Assembly: GCA_050945855.1 (NCBI GenBank)
Contig: JBMNTS010000003.1
Span: 1 to 64,000 of the forward strand
DNA from: CAYSNP01 sp050945855
GTDB taxonomy: Bacteria > Bacillota > Clostridia > Christensenellales > DTU072
Length of the DNA: 64,000 nt
Direction of reading: 5' to 3'
In this document: in pieces, positions 49,330-58,382 of the stretch
Position numbering within the stretch: the stretch's first letter is position 1
Layout: every line of letters begins with the position of its first letter
The notes under the pieces: generated by a model
What the model was told of the DNA's origin: nothing
The model's input: only the letters and a program-made list of their open reading frames with translations
Databases searched by the model: none
Program-made: the position numbers and the translations under genes

Positions 49330-49566
49330 TTATGACTTAGCCCTGTAGAAAAGGATATTTTTAGCTAAAATATCGTTGTAGGAAAAGCTTGAAAGGTCGC
49401 CGTCAAGATGCCTTACCGTAAAGATGGACGGATAAGTGCTTTCCACGCTGCCGTGAATGGTTTCTATTCGGTTGCGCCCGCGGTTGACTCTCAGGCGTAT
49501 TGTTATGCCTTTCAAATCTGTAACCTGCCTTTTTGTGGCGTCTATATCCTGATTGATTTCCCTCAT
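49330..49566 (-). CDS. veg: Veg family protein
   Basis: A 78-residue protein of the Firmicutes Veg family; in Bacillus subtilis Veg is reported to stimulate biofilm matrix genes. Key pieces: LKGITIRLRVNRGRNRIETIHGSV and TYPSIFTVRHLD, matching the Veg pattern of a basic NxGRxK/R-type core followed by TYPSxFxV, then SFSYNDILAKNILF. The ATG at 49566 has only a weak upstream AAAAGAG. It is transcribed leftward toward the oxidoreductase operon; the 176 bases before that operon hold its promoter and a possible imperfect hairpin but no clear terminator. Confidence 0.85.
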   Translation of the reverse strand: MREINQDIDATKRQVTDLKGITIRLRVNRGRNRIETIHGSVESTYPSIFTVRHLDGDLSSFSYNDILAKNILFYRAKS

Positions 49567-49714
49567 ACTCTTTTAAAGGCGAATACCTGCCCTTTTAAGT
49601 ATAGCCTATTTTGGGCAAATTATAATTGAAAGGCGCGGTTTATTTAAAAAATCCCTTCTTTTCCGCCGCTTTTTATAGTATAATTAAAAATAAAAATAGG
49701 AATAAGGGTGCAAA

Positions 49715-50821
49715 ATGGCAAAGAAAAAACCTGACAAAATCATGAAATTTCTCAAAAATATGTCAAAGCGGGAAAAGGGACTGGCAATAGCTTTGATAGT
49801 AGCGATTGCGGTATGCGGCTGCCTTGCGGGCGAGCTTTTTCTTACCGTTCCTCAAGATTTGCCCGAGCCGCCGCTCTCAAACAGGCAATTCGGGTACGTT
49901 CAGACGGGGGACGGACTGGTCAGCGCGCAGGAGGGACTTAATATTTACCTGCTGGACACGGGACAGGGCGAAAGTATTTATATCCTGTTTCCGGACGGAA
50001 AAAACATGCTGATAGACGCGGGGCGGGGTACGGCGGAAAATCAGCAGGCAACGCAGACTTTTTTAAGCTTTTTTACGGAAAATGAGATAAGCGCTCTGGA
50101 TTACCTTATGCTTACGCACAGCGACGCCGACCATTGCAATATGCTGGACGATATTGTGGAGATGCTGGAGGTAAAGAAATTTTACCTTAACGATTACCCT
50201 GTGGAGAGCGCAAGCGCCACCTACAAAAAATTCCACGGGCTGGCCGTCGCAGAGGAAGGAGCGGAATACGTGCTTATCGATGAGGACGGGGAAGTTTATT
50301 ACATAGAGAGTGGGGAAGGCGCGGCTAAGCCGTATAAAATGACGATTTTCGCGCCCGGATACAATAACAGTGAACTGCCCGAGGGCACCAATCCCGACAG
50401 CCCCATCTGCATTTTGGAATACGGGGGGAGAAAAGTGCTCTTGACAGGCGACGCGACTAAGGAATCGGAGGAGTATTTTATAGACTGGCTGGATAATCCC
50501 CAAGGTCTTGACATCGATGTGCTGAAAGTGGGACACCATGGCAGCAAAGAGAGCACCGCGGAGAGTTTTTTGGAATATTTTACGCCGGAATACGCCCTTA
50601 TCAGCTGCGGAGAGCAAAACACTTATGACCACCCTTCCGCAATGCTGATGAACAGGCTGTTTAATTACGGAATAGTAACGTACCGTACCAACAGGCACGG
50701 CACGATATTATTATCCATAGACAGTGAAGGGGATATGCGGTTTACCACTAAATTTTACGCGCCGCCGGAAAACAACAGGTTTGACCTGCCTACACTATAC
50801 GCTTCCCAGGCCGCGGAATAA
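49715..50821 (+). CDS. Membrane-anchored ComEC/Rec2-like metallo-beta-lactamase-fold hydrolase
   Basis: A 368-residue protein with one N-terminal helix (about residues 23-43) and an exposed MBL-fold domain like the C-terminal domain of ComEC. Motifs: LLDTGQGESIYI near 79, LTHSDADHCNM (HxDxxH, near residue 133), LLTGDAT near 245 and VGHHGSKEST near 268, then ALISCGEQNTYDHPS. Related stand-alone proteins are annotated as ComEC-like or hydrolases; DNA or nucleotide substrates are guessed at, not shown. No channel domain (Competence) is present, so it is not a DNA uptake pore. A TATAAT at 49679 precedes it. It converges with the DUF2804 gene. Confidence 0.87.
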   Translation: MAKKKPDKIMKFLKNMSKREKGLAIALIVAIAVCGCLAGELFLTVPQDLPEPPLSNRQFGYVQTGDGLVSAQEGLNIYLLDTGQGESIYILFPDGKNMLIDAGRGTAENQQATQTFLSFFTENEISALDYLMLTHSDADHCNMLDDIVEMLEVKKFYLNDYPVESASATYKKFHGLAVAEEGAEYVLIDEDGEVYYIESGEGAAKPYKMTIFAPGYNNSELPEGTNPDSPICILEYGGRKVLLTGDATKESEEYFIDWLDNPQGLDIDVLKVGHHGSKESTAESFLEYFTPEYALISCGEQNTYDHPSAMLMNRLFNYGIVTYRTNRHGTILLSIDSEGDMRFTTKFYAPPENNRFDLPTLYASQAAE

Positions 50822-50825
50822 AAAC

Positions 50826-51878
50826 CTACCATTTATTATAGACTTTTTCGCAAAAAGCGTGCATATTTTCTATGACAAGCTCTTTGCCGTCGTCCAAAAT
50901 TACCTTGCCGCTCCAGGTACCGTAGACCTGATGCGTAACCATTTTTAATAAGCCCAGATTAAGATTGACAAAATGGTCAAAGTAGGGCATCATTGTCATT
51001 TCAAAGCGTCCGTCCTCGGAATGGAAATGCCAGGGCGACATCCACTTGCCCCCGACTTCGGGGTCGGGGTCTACCCAAACCCTGCCTATCTTATGGCATT
51101 TGCCGTCATAAAACAGCGCGGTTTCGGTAGCGGCTTCCTCGTTGCCGAAGCCCCAGGTTATTTCAAAACCAAACAGCTTGCCGTCCAGAAAGCAGGAGCC
51201 GTTGCCCCAATACCACATATTGGAATAAGGCCATACGCCTCTGCCCCAGTCTAACACCAAAAAGGTGTTTTTGGGGCTGAATTCCTTCACAAAGTCATTG
51301 ATTTTGACAGTACCGGTAACGGGCATGCAGTTAATTTTTTGGGTAAAGAAAAAGCGGTTGGGGGCGGGCTTGGAAAACGGGGTGGCTATGGTCAGACTTT
51401 CCAGTCCTTTTTGCATCTTCGCCGTAATATCAATCTCTATTTCGCTGTTGCGTGAGCCTTTGCCTTTAAAATACAGCTCGCGTTTATCCTCTGTAACGTT
51501 AACGGAGTAATCAAAACTTTTATCCTTAATGCCAAAGGAATAAGGGGCGTCGCCGTTGCGGTTCAATTCCTTCGCGTGAGTTTTCAAGGATACTTTCATA
51601 GCTTCCCATTTTTTGCCGCTCTCCAGATCTATTACGCCTATCGTGGCTCCCGAGGCTAAGGAAATATTGGCAAAATTCATCTGCACGGAAAACTTATCGT
51701 CCGAAAACTGATAAAAATCCCACTCCTTTATCCGCCTTTTGGGAGCGGTAATGTTTTCGCGGTTGTACACGAAAAGGTTTCTTTTACAATAACCGGGGCG
51801 GGCAAGCGTGCCGTCCTCATTCAACAGGTTTTGCCGTTCGGTTATCTCGATTTGTTTGTTTAACTCGGTTTTTTTCAT
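50826..51878 (-). CDS. DUF2804 family protein
   Basis: A 350-residue soluble protein of the DUF2804 family, function unknown. The typical start is visible (EITERQNLLNEDGTLARPGYCKRNLFVYNR), as are KEWDFYQF, the FANISLASGATIGVIDLE segment and the C-terminal MWYWGNGSCFLDGKLFGFEITWGFGN and MPYFDHFVNLNLGLL blocks. I start at ATG 51878, which follows GGGAGGAAG; the open frame extends twenty codons further without support. It shares a leftward transcript with the LURP-one-like gene, 85 bases upstream, with a loose hairpin between. The fold resembles lipocalin/AttH-like barrels, so ligand binding is possible. Confidence 0.85.
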   Translation of the reverse strand: MKKTELNKQIEITERQNLLNEDGTLARPGYCKRNLFVYNRENITAPKRRIKEWDFYQFSDDKFSVQMNFANISLASGATIGVIDLESGKKWEAMKVSLKTHAKELNRNGDAPYSFGIKDKSFDYSVNVTEDKRELYFKGKGSRNSEIEIDITAKMQKGLESLTIATPFSKPAPNRFFFTQKINCMPVTGTVKINDFVKEFSPKNTFLVLDWGRGVWPYSNMWYWGNGSCFLDGKLFGFEITWGFGNEEAATETALFYDGKCHKIGRVWVDPDPEVGGKWMSPWHFHSEDGRFEMTMMPYFDHFVNLNLGLLKMVTHQVYGTWSGKVILDDGKELVIENMHAFCEKVYNKW

Positions 51879-51963
51879 TGCTTCCTCCCTTTTTATTATT
51901 AAGGGCAATGCCGTGTAAGCAATGCCCTTGTGATGCAAAATTTATTTAGCGCCAAAACACCTG

Positions 51964-52464
51964 TTAGTCGTTAAGACCGAATCTCTTGTTCTGATTGTTG
52001 TGCATGCTGTTGTCTATGATAAGGGCGAGAGCGCAGAACAGGGCGGGGTCAAAGTTGTCGGATACATCCAACTCGTAGGTGTCGCCGATATGCATATACT
52101 TTTTATGAATGGAGCCGATATACTGACCTTGCATATACACGGTAAAGTCCCACGCAAGCCAGCTGCCCTTAATCTCAAACTCGTTATTGTTGCCGTCCTC
52201 GATAATAAATCTGGGTCTGCCGAATCTTAACTTGCGGCGCACAAACAGCTTGAGCTCTTTATCCTGAAACACTTTATATTTAGGCATAAGAGAAATCAGT
52301 CTCTTTTTAATATAGCAGACTTCATCGCCATTGATATCGTTCAAATATATTCTGGTAATAGACAGAGCAGGCTTTTTGCCTTTGAAAACCAAATTGCCGT
52401 TGCTGTCGGTAAACTTATACTTATCGCCTATGGCAAGCACTCTTTGTTTCAGATATAATTTCAT
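51964..52464 (-). CDS. LURP-one/YxjI-like (tubby-fold) protein
   Basis: A 166-residue protein with the LURP-one-related pattern: KLYLKQRVLAIGDKYKFTDSNGNLVFKGKK at the start, then ISLMPKYKVFQDKEL, FIIEDGNNNEFEIKGSWLAWDFTV and IGDTYELDVSD. The fold resembles Tubby and phospholipid scramblase C-terminal domains, and such proteins may bind lipid. The bacterial function is unknown. ATG 52464 follows GGAGGG. It has its own good promoter and is followed by DUF2804; both are predicted single-domain beta-barrel binders, which fits a shared lipid or cell-envelope role, as inference only. Confidence 0.85.
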   Translation of the reverse strand: MKLYLKQRVLAIGDKYKFTDSNGNLVFKGKKPALSITRIYLNDINGDEVCYIKKRLISLMPKYKVFQDKELKLFVRRKLRFGRPRFIIEDGNNNEFEIKGSWLAWDFTVYMQGQYIGSIHKKYMHIGDTYELDVSDNFDPALFCALALIIDNSMHNNQNKRFGLND

Positions 52465-52485
52465 GTTGTCCCTCCATTTTTGTAC

Positions 52486-52514
52486 AGTATATCACTTAAA
52501 ATGAGGCTTGTCAA
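52486..52514 (-). promoter_or_regulatory. Sigma-A promoter of the LURP-one/DUF2804 genes
   Basis: TTGACA (52514-52509), 17 bases, TATACT (52491-52486); start near 52479. Confidence 0.82.
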
Positions 52515-52611
52515 TACCAAAAAGAGCATTATGAATGACCCTTTATTGCATCGACATTGCGTCTCTCCTTTGCCCGATTGCTTATTTCCCCTGCCCTTTC
52601 ACACAGTTAAA

Positions 52612-55560
52612 TCACTTTATTATTATCGTTTTTATTTCAAAGGGGGTGAAGGAAAGCGCGGACAGGTCGGCTTTCTTTATGCACTCCTCAAGCATATTGG
52701 CTTCATGGCATTCCACATAGCTTTGGCTGCAGGTGATTCTGGCGGTGGTGGCTTTGCCTTGGTTTTCGTAAATCCTGAGCAGGGTGCCCATATTGTCGCG
52801 GGTCTTTTTGATTGTTTCGATTACGATATTCTTTTTGTCGGATACCGCGAAGGCGGGGTATTCCAGACCTTTGGAGATAATTATAGGATTGTTGAAAGCG
52901 TAGGCGTATTCCTGCGTGTTATTATCCTCAAACCTGCCCTTATAGGGATAGAGAGCGTAGCGGAAACATTGCTCTCCCCTGTCCGCGCAAGGGTCGGGAT
53001 ATACCGGGCTTCTGAGCAGGTTAAGGGAAATAAGACCTTCCTTTACCCTGTGCCCGTACTTGCAGTCGTTAATCAGGCTTATGCCGTATTCGCCGTCTTC
53101 CAAATCCACCCACTTGTGAGCGCAAATCTCAAATTGCGCTTTTTCCTGTTTTGTTTCGTCTTTGGTACTGCGCTTGATGTTGCCCATCTGGATATCGCAG
53201 CGCACCTTATCCGAATAAGTCATGGGTCTGAATTCCGCCCTGAGCATTTTGTGCGTTTCCTGCCAGTTGACCAGCGTTTCAAACTCCACATAAGGAACGC
53301 CGGTAGTGAGGATAACCTTTTGAATTAATGAGGACCTGTTATATTTATAAGTATTGGTGCGGATAACTCTGGGACCGTCAAGCTCTGTCGTGTAGCTTAC
53401 CAGCTTAAACTGGCGGGGAGCCTTTTTGGTGTAGTCAATGCTGATATCCCAGGCGTTGTAATGCATACGCTTGTCTTTGTATACGTTAAGGCGGTTGAGG
53501 AACACTTTGCTGTGCTCGATATTGTCCTGCTTGGTAATCAGGCTCACGATGTCGCCGCTCTTGTCAAAGGTGAGCTTTATCAAATCGTTTTCTATGGTGT
53601 TGTGTGAGCAGTTGGGCTGGACAATGCTTTTCGCCGGCTGCAGATAGCCTATGGAATAAGGCTTGAGGTCGGCTATATGCCACTCATTGTTATGCTTGAC
53701 ATATTCCCTGCGGGCAAACGGGGTAGTGTTGACCGCCACCGTTTTGTCCAGTTTGTTAAGGTTGTCAAGCGCCTTTTGCTTAATCCCCTCCAGAGCGGCA
53801 AGCAACGCCTCGTACCGCTCTTCCGCCTCTTTATATACCCGATTAATGGAAGAGCCTGGAATAATATCGTGGAATTGGTACAGCAGCACCTCTTTCCAGA
53901 TTTCGTCCAACTGCTCTTTGGGATACGCGTAGCCGTAGCAAGCGGCAAGCGCGCACAAAAACTCCGCGTCGTGCAAAGCCTGTTCGCATTTTCTGTTATA
54001 CCGTTTGGTCTTAGACTGCGTGGTGAGCGTGCCCTGATGTTTTTCCAGATATAACTCCCCTTTGTGGGAAATCATCTTGTCGCGGTATTTTTCCAATTGG
54101 GAAAACACCTCGGAAGCGGGCGCAAGCTTGACCGTGGTCATGCCCTTTTGCTTTGTCGCCCTGACAATGCTCTCCATGTGCCCCTCCCCGGGACCGCCGC
54201 CGCCGTCTCCGATGCCAAACAGCAGGGAGGCTACGGGTATTTTATCCTTTTCCGCGTTGCATCGCGCGGTGGCTTCCACACTCACCGCGTGCCCTTCCGC
54301 GCAGTAATTGCCGTAAGGGGGCATATGCACTATTATCTCGCTGTCGTCTATGCCTTTCCACTTGAAAGAATTGTAAGGCCATTTGTTCTGCATATTCCAG
54401 CTTAGCTTAATGGTCAGGAAGTAGTCCATTCCGCATTTTTTTATAATCTGCGGCAGCGCGCCGCTGAAACCGAACACGTCGGGCAGCCAGCACACTTTGG
54501 GGCTGATGCCGAATTCCTTGCGCCAGAATTCCGTCCCGTATACGCATTGGCGAATCAGCGATTCCCCGCAGGGCACGTTGTTGTCCGCCTCCGTCCACAT
54601 ACCGCCCTGAATTTCTATCCTGCCGTTGGCTACCGCTTCCTTTACTCTGCGGTAAAGAGAAGGATGATCCTGCTTTACCCACTGGAAAAGCTGAGCCTGA
54701 CTTGCCCCGAAAACATAGTCATCGTATTTTTCTATATTCTGCAGCTGGTTGGCAAAAGTCCTGCAGCCTTTGCGGCGGGATTCCCTGACCGGCCACAGCC
54801 ATGCGAGGTCTATATGCGCGTGTCCCGTGGCGTACACGGTATCCGCTCCCTGTTCGCCGTAGTTGTATTCCGCCAATATGACTTCCCTTGCTTTTTGAAC
54901 GTTGACGGGACTGAAATCCGTAAGCAGCTTATCGGCTAAGGCAAGCGCGATGCCGATTTTACGCCTTTTGTTCTCGTCGCTTATGCTGATTTTTTGGGTA
55001 AGCAGAGCATGGTAATCATAATACAGCGCTCTGATGTCCTCCCTTACCTCCACGAGATCCGCTCTCTTTAATTTGGCGTAGCTTATCTTATCCACCAAAG
55101 TCTTGTTGTATCCCGCTTCCACCCAAAAGTCGATTTCCTCTCCGCCTTCGGCGCAGGAATACAATTCCACCTCCTGCTTTCCCTTTGCGGGCTGGGCTAC
55201 GTTTAATAAGCCGTCGATTTTACTAAGACCTATGACGGGATTGCCATCGTCGTCAAACAGACAGCCTTCCCAGTCCACATTGATTAATGCGCTTATCTTT
55301 TTGCCTGCGCAGCTTGTGGGCACTCTGCCCTTGAAATTGAACCACGCGCAATCGTAATTGATGCCCCACCTGTCCCCGATGCTGATGGGATTGAAAGCCA
55401 GTTCCTCTCTTTTGTCAAAGGGGATAGGCTCTTTGTCCGCCGCGTAGAAAGCCTGGAGTTCTCCCACTTTGGTGTAAACGCGACGTCTGATTTGTTTTAA
55501 TTTACCGGAATTAGCCGCGATTTTTGCAAGAGCGTTTTTCTTGAATTTGGGATAAGACAT
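52612..55560 (-). CDS. Alpha-mannosidase, glycoside hydrolase family 38
   Basis: A 982-residue cytoplasmic GH38 enzyme releasing alpha-mannose with retention and a zinc ion. The catalytic domain begins with GHAHIDLAWLWPVRES near residue 248 (zinc His and Asp); the nucleophile Asp is in WLPDVFGFSGALPQI near residue 357; QFHDIIPGSSINRVY near 560 is the later zinc-site block. The N-terminal 230 residues form the usual beta domain, and the rest is the large C-terminal beta-sandwich region. No signal peptide, so substrates are imported oligosaccharides. AAGGAG precedes ATG 55560. It is 27 bases after the aminotransferase gene and likely co-transcribed. No mannose transporter is next to it. Confidence 0.96.
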   Translation of the reverse strand: MSYPKFKKNALAKIAANSGKLKQIRRRVYTKVGELQAFYAADKEPIPFDKREELAFNPISIGDRWGINYDCAWFNFKGRVPTSCAGKKISALINVDWEGCLFDDDGNPVIGLSKIDGLLNVAQPAKGKQEVELYSCAEGGEEIDFWVEAGYNKTLVDKISYAKLKRADLVEVREDIRALYYDYHALLTQKISISDENKRRKIGIALALADKLLTDFSPVNVQKAREVILAEYNYGEQGADTVYATGHAHIDLAWLWPVRESRRKGCRTFANQLQNIEKYDDYVFGASQAQLFQWVKQDHPSLYRRVKEAVANGRIEIQGGMWTEADNNVPCGESLIRQCVYGTEFWRKEFGISPKVCWLPDVFGFSGALPQIIKKCGMDYFLTIKLSWNMQNKWPYNSFKWKGIDDSEIIVHMPPYGNYCAEGHAVSVEATARCNAEKDKIPVASLLFGIGDGGGGPGEGHMESIVRATKQKGMTTVKLAPASEVFSQLEKYRDKMISHKGELYLEKHQGTLTTQSKTKRYNRKCEQALHDAEFLCALAACYGYAYPKEQLDEIWKEVLLYQFHDIIPGSSINRVYKEAEERYEALLAALEGIKQKALDNLNKLDKTVAVNTTPFARREYVKHNNEWHIADLKPYSIGYLQPAKSIVQPNCSHNTIENDLIKLTFDKSGDIVSLITKQDNIEHSKVFLNRLNVYKDKRMHYNAWDISIDYTKKAPRQFKLVSYTTELDGPRVIRTNTYKYNRSSLIQKVILTTGVPYVEFETLVNWQETHKMLRAEFRPMTYSDKVRCDIQMGNIKRSTKDETKQEKAQFEICAHKWVDLEDGEYGISLINDCKYGHRVKEGLISLNLLRSPVYPDPCADRGEQCFRYALYPYKGRFEDNNTQEYAYAFNNPIIISKGLEYPAFAVSDKKNIVIETIKKTRDNMGTLLRIYENQGKATTARITCSQSYVECHEANMLEECIKKADLSALSFTPFEIKTIIIK

Positions 55561-55587
55561 TATAGACTCCTTTAATTTTATTGCGGA

Positions 55588-56781
55588 TTAATGCTTAAGG
55601 GCGTAGGCTTCCAGCCCTTTTTGAAGGATGTTCATGGCTTTTTGCAAATCCTCTTTTTTAAGCACGTAAGCCATCCTTACCTCGTCAGCGCCCATACCCT
55701 TGGTGGCGTAAAAGCCTTCCGCGGGAGCGAACATAACCGTTTCGCCGTCCACGTCAAACTCTTTTAACATCCATATTACAAAATCTTCCGCGTTGAGCAC
55801 GGGCAGCTTGGCTATTACGTAAAAAGCGCCCTTAGGCTGCTTGCATACCACGCCGGGCATCTTGCTCAGCGCCTCGTACACTATATCCCTGCGCGCGGTA
55901 TATTCCTTATTGACGGCGGCAAAGTATGAGTTGTCCGTCTTGTACAACTCTATGGCGCCTATCATTTCCAGAGTGGGCACGCAAAGCCTGCTTTGGCAAA
56001 GTTTGAGCATATTGGCGATAAGCTCGGTGTTTTTGGAAGCTACAGAGCCTATGCGCGCTCCGCATGCGGAATATCTTTTGGAAATGGAATCCACAATAAT
56101 TACTCTGTCTTCCACCTTTTTGCAGGTGCCGAAAGAGGTATATTCCAGCCCGTCGTAAACAAACTCCCTGTACACCTCGTCGGCGATAATATAAAGGTCG
56201 TGCTTATACGCCAGCTCGGCTACCGCGTTGACCTGCGCCTTGTCGTATACCGCGCCCGTGGGGTTGCCGGGATTGGATAACATAATAGCTTTGGTGCGGG
56301 GGGTAAGGTATTTTTCCATTTTCGCCAGAGAGGGCAAGGCAAAACCTTCCTCCGCGTAAGTCGTCATAGGCACGATTTTTACGCCTACGGGCAGGCTGAA
56401 ACCGTTGTAATTGGTGTAAAACGGCTCGGGCACAAGCACCTCATCCCCTATATCGCAGGTGGCGATAAGCGAAAACATCAGCGCTTCGCTGCCGCCGTTG
56501 GTGATAAGAATCTGGTTTTGCTCATAATCAATGCCGTATCTCTTGTAATAGCCGATCATGGCGTCAATAAGCTCAGGCATACCTTGCGAAAAGGAGTATG
56601 CCAGCACATTGGAATTAAAATTCTTTACCGCCTCAAAAAATACCTCCGGCGTCTCTATGTCCGGCTGTCCGATATTAAGATGATATACCTTTTTGCCCGC
56701 CTTTTTTGCCGCTTCGGCTATGGGCACCAGTTTTCTGATGGGGGATGCCTGCATTTGCAATATTCTGCCTGATAATTTCAT
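55588..56781 (-). CDS. Class I/II aminotransferase (aspartate aminotransferase-like)
   Basis: A 397-residue PLP aminotransferase of the clostridial AspC/AlaT-like group. The motifs are VYHLNIGQPDIETP near residue 33, ITNGGSEALMFSLIATCD near 93, MLSNPGNPTGAVY near 168 (Asn and substrate binding), IIADEVYREF near 198 (Asp-x-x-Tyr), and the PLP lysine near 235 in VDSISKRYSACGARIG. The C-terminal PKGAFYVIAKLP and VRMAYVL carry the carboxylate-binding Arg. Substrate is not decided; aspartate, alanine or aromatic acids are possible. AAGGAG precedes ATG 56781. It begins an operon with the mannosidase gene from a promoter that lies upstream of a terminator-like hairpin. Confidence 0.9.
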   Translation of the reverse strand: MKLSGRILQMQASPIRKLVPIAEAAKKAGKKVYHLNIGQPDIETPEVFFEAVKNFNSNVLAYSFSQGMPELIDAMIGYYKRYGIDYEQNQILITNGGSEALMFSLIATCDIGDEVLVPEPFYTNYNGFSLPVGVKIVPMTTYAEEGFALPSLAKMEKYLTPRTKAIMLSNPGNPTGAVYDKAQVNAVAELAYKHDLYIIADEVYREFVYDGLEYTSFGTCKKVEDRVIIVDSISKRYSACGARIGSVASKNTELIANMLKLCQSRLCVPTLEMIGAIELYKTDNSYFAAVNKEYTARRDIVYEALSKMPGVVCKQPKGAFYVIAKLPVLNAEDFVIWMLKEFDVDGETVMFAPAEGFYATKGMGADEVRMAYVLKKEDLQKAMNILQKGLEAYALKH

Positions 56782-56825
56782 ATATTATATACTCCTTATA
56801 AAACAAGTTTGTCGTCATTAATTTA

Positions 56826-56854
56826 AAACACCTGAAGCAAAGCCTCAAGTGTTT
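56826..56854 (-). terminator. Terminator of the pot operon, also in the aminotransferase leader
   Basis: On the minus strand AAACACTTGAGGC (56854-56842) pairs with GCTTCAGGTGTTT (56838-56826) using two G-U pairs, then TTT and A/T bases. It lies downstream of both potD and the predicted aminotransferase promoter, so it may double as an attenuator. Confidence 0.6.
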
Positions 56855-56876
56855 TTTTCAGAACTTTGCCTTTTGC

Positions 56877-56905
56877 ATTATATCACCAAATAATGTAAAA
56901 AGCAA
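56877..56905 (-). promoter_or_regulatory. Sigma-A promoter of the aminotransferase-mannosidase genes
   Basis: TTGCTT (56905-56900), 17 bases, TATAAT (56882-56877); start near 56870 and a leader of about 88 nt. Confidence 0.62.
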
Positions 56906-56930
56906 TACGGACAAGCATAGTAAAGGCGTT

Positions 56931-58382
56931 TTATTCGCCGTCTTTGCCCTCGATATTATCCTTGCTCTCCTCTTTTTCCTTCATGTCAATAACTTTCGCT
57001 TCTTCTTCATTCTGGGGAGCGGGCGTTTCATTTGTTTGCATTTTGGCAAGGACAGGTCTTGCGAACACGCTTCTGCGCCTTCTCTTGGAAGTCAGATAAA
57101 ACGCTATCGCTCCTCCGATGATGCCTACGCCTCCCAAAACGGACAACACGATTACCCATGTTTGGGGACCGCGCCCCGCGGCCTTAACCCTTTCCCACAT
57201 ATCCACGGCCTGTTCGTTGCTGGCGCCTAAATCTTTCATAACGCCCAGATGCTCTGTTTCTATGGGATAACGAAGGGTATCGGCAAAAAACTCCGCCGCG
57301 TCAAAATCGTTGTCGGTCAAAATAGCGATGGCGCTCTCGCTCTCCTGCAGCTTTTCGGGAGCGACTCCTGCGGTGTAGCCTATTTCCATCATATTCCTCA
57401 TAGCTATCTCGGGGTCGCAAAGATAATTGATCCAATGCATAGCCGCATCCTTATTATTGCTGGATTTAGGGATAACCCAACCGTCAAACCAGATATTGCT
57501 GCCGGAGTCAGGTATAAAATAATTCAGGTTTTCGCCTTCCATGATTGCCCAGAACGCGTCCCCGCTCCACGCCAGGTCGGCGTAGGCTATGCCGTTGAGC
57601 ATATCGTCTTTGCCAAAGTCCACCTCATAGCCTTTCAGGTGCGGCTTTTGCTCCTTTAAGGCTTGTTCGATAACCGCAAGCAATTCCGCATTCACGGTAT
57701 TGATAAGCTCCTGCGCGCTTTTGTCTTTCAGCCCCTCGGGCAGCCTGTCGTTTTCCTTAAGATAAAAGACGGTCGCCGCTACCGCGTCGCGTATACTGTC
57801 TTTCATAAGGATTTTGCCTTCCAAAGCGGGATTGCCCGCCTGATTCCACAACAGTCCCCAGCCTTTGGCAAGGTCCTCTTCCCTGACCGTTTCCGTATTG
57901 TAAAGTATGCCTAAGGTACCCCACATATACGGCACAAAATAATCGTTCATATTGACCTTGCCCTCCGGCAAATCTATCTCGCCGAACACCTCGTCTATTT
58001 TGCCTGTAATCATTGGGTCAACGTTTTCGTAGTTGGATATCACGCCAAAATCAAGCGGGGCAAGCAGCCCTTTTTGAAGCAGCTTTTCAATGGCGTATTC
58101 GGAAGGGCATATTACGTCTACTTTGGCGTCGTTGTTAATTATCTTGGTAAGCATAGTTTCGTTGGTGTCAAAGGTGGAATACTCTATTTCTATATCCTTA
58201 CCCGTTTGCGCTTTATAATAAGCCTTAAAGCCGTCCTTTACTTCCTCGGAAATATACTCTTCCCAGTTGTAAATCACAAATTTGTCCGCTTTAGCTTTGT
58301 TGCACGCCGCAAGCGAAAAGCATAATGAAAGCAGCAGCGCCGCCGCTAACACGATTACTGTGGGTTTGCTAAATCTTTTCAT
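56931..58382 (-). CDS. potD: Spermidine/putrescine-binding protein, with extra C-terminal membrane helix
   Basis: The binding protein of the polyamine importer. The lipobox SLAAC gives Cys27 as the lipidated residue. The mature domain has FVIYNWEEYISEE, YSTFDTNETMLTKI, VDVICPSEYAIEKLLQKGLL and, near the polyamine pocket, YFVPYMWGTLGILYNTETV; INYLCDPEIAMRNMMEIGY follows. After residue 395 comes something unusual: a membrane helix (about 410-432), a basic stretch (TSKRRRRS) and a charged tail of some 45 residues. Double anchoring, by lipid and helix, is unusual for PotD. AGGAGG precedes the ATG, which overlaps potC by 14 bases. Last gene of the operon. Confidence 0.93.
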   Translation of the reverse strand: MKRFSKPTVIVLAAALLLSLCFSLAACNKAKADKFVIYNWEEYISEEVKDGFKAYYKAQTGKDIEIEYSTFDTNETMLTKIINNDAKVDVICPSEYAIEKLLQKGLLAPLDFGVISNYENVDPMITGKIDEVFGEIDLPEGKVNMNDYFVPYMWGTLGILYNTETVREEDLAKGWGLLWNQAGNPALEGKILMKDSIRDAVAATVFYLKENDRLPEGLKDKSAQELINTVNAELLAVIEQALKEQKPHLKGYEVDFGKDDMLNGIAYADLAWSGDAFWAIMEGENLNYFIPDSGSNIWFDGWVIPKSSNNKDAAMHWINYLCDPEIAMRNMMEIGYTAGVAPEKLQESESAIAILTDNDFDAAEFFADTLRYPIETEHLGVMKDLGASNEQAVDMWERVKAAGRGPQTWVIVLSVLGGVGIIGGAIAFYLTSKRRRRSVFARPVLAKMQTNETPAPQNEEEAKVIDMKEKEESKDNIEGKDGE

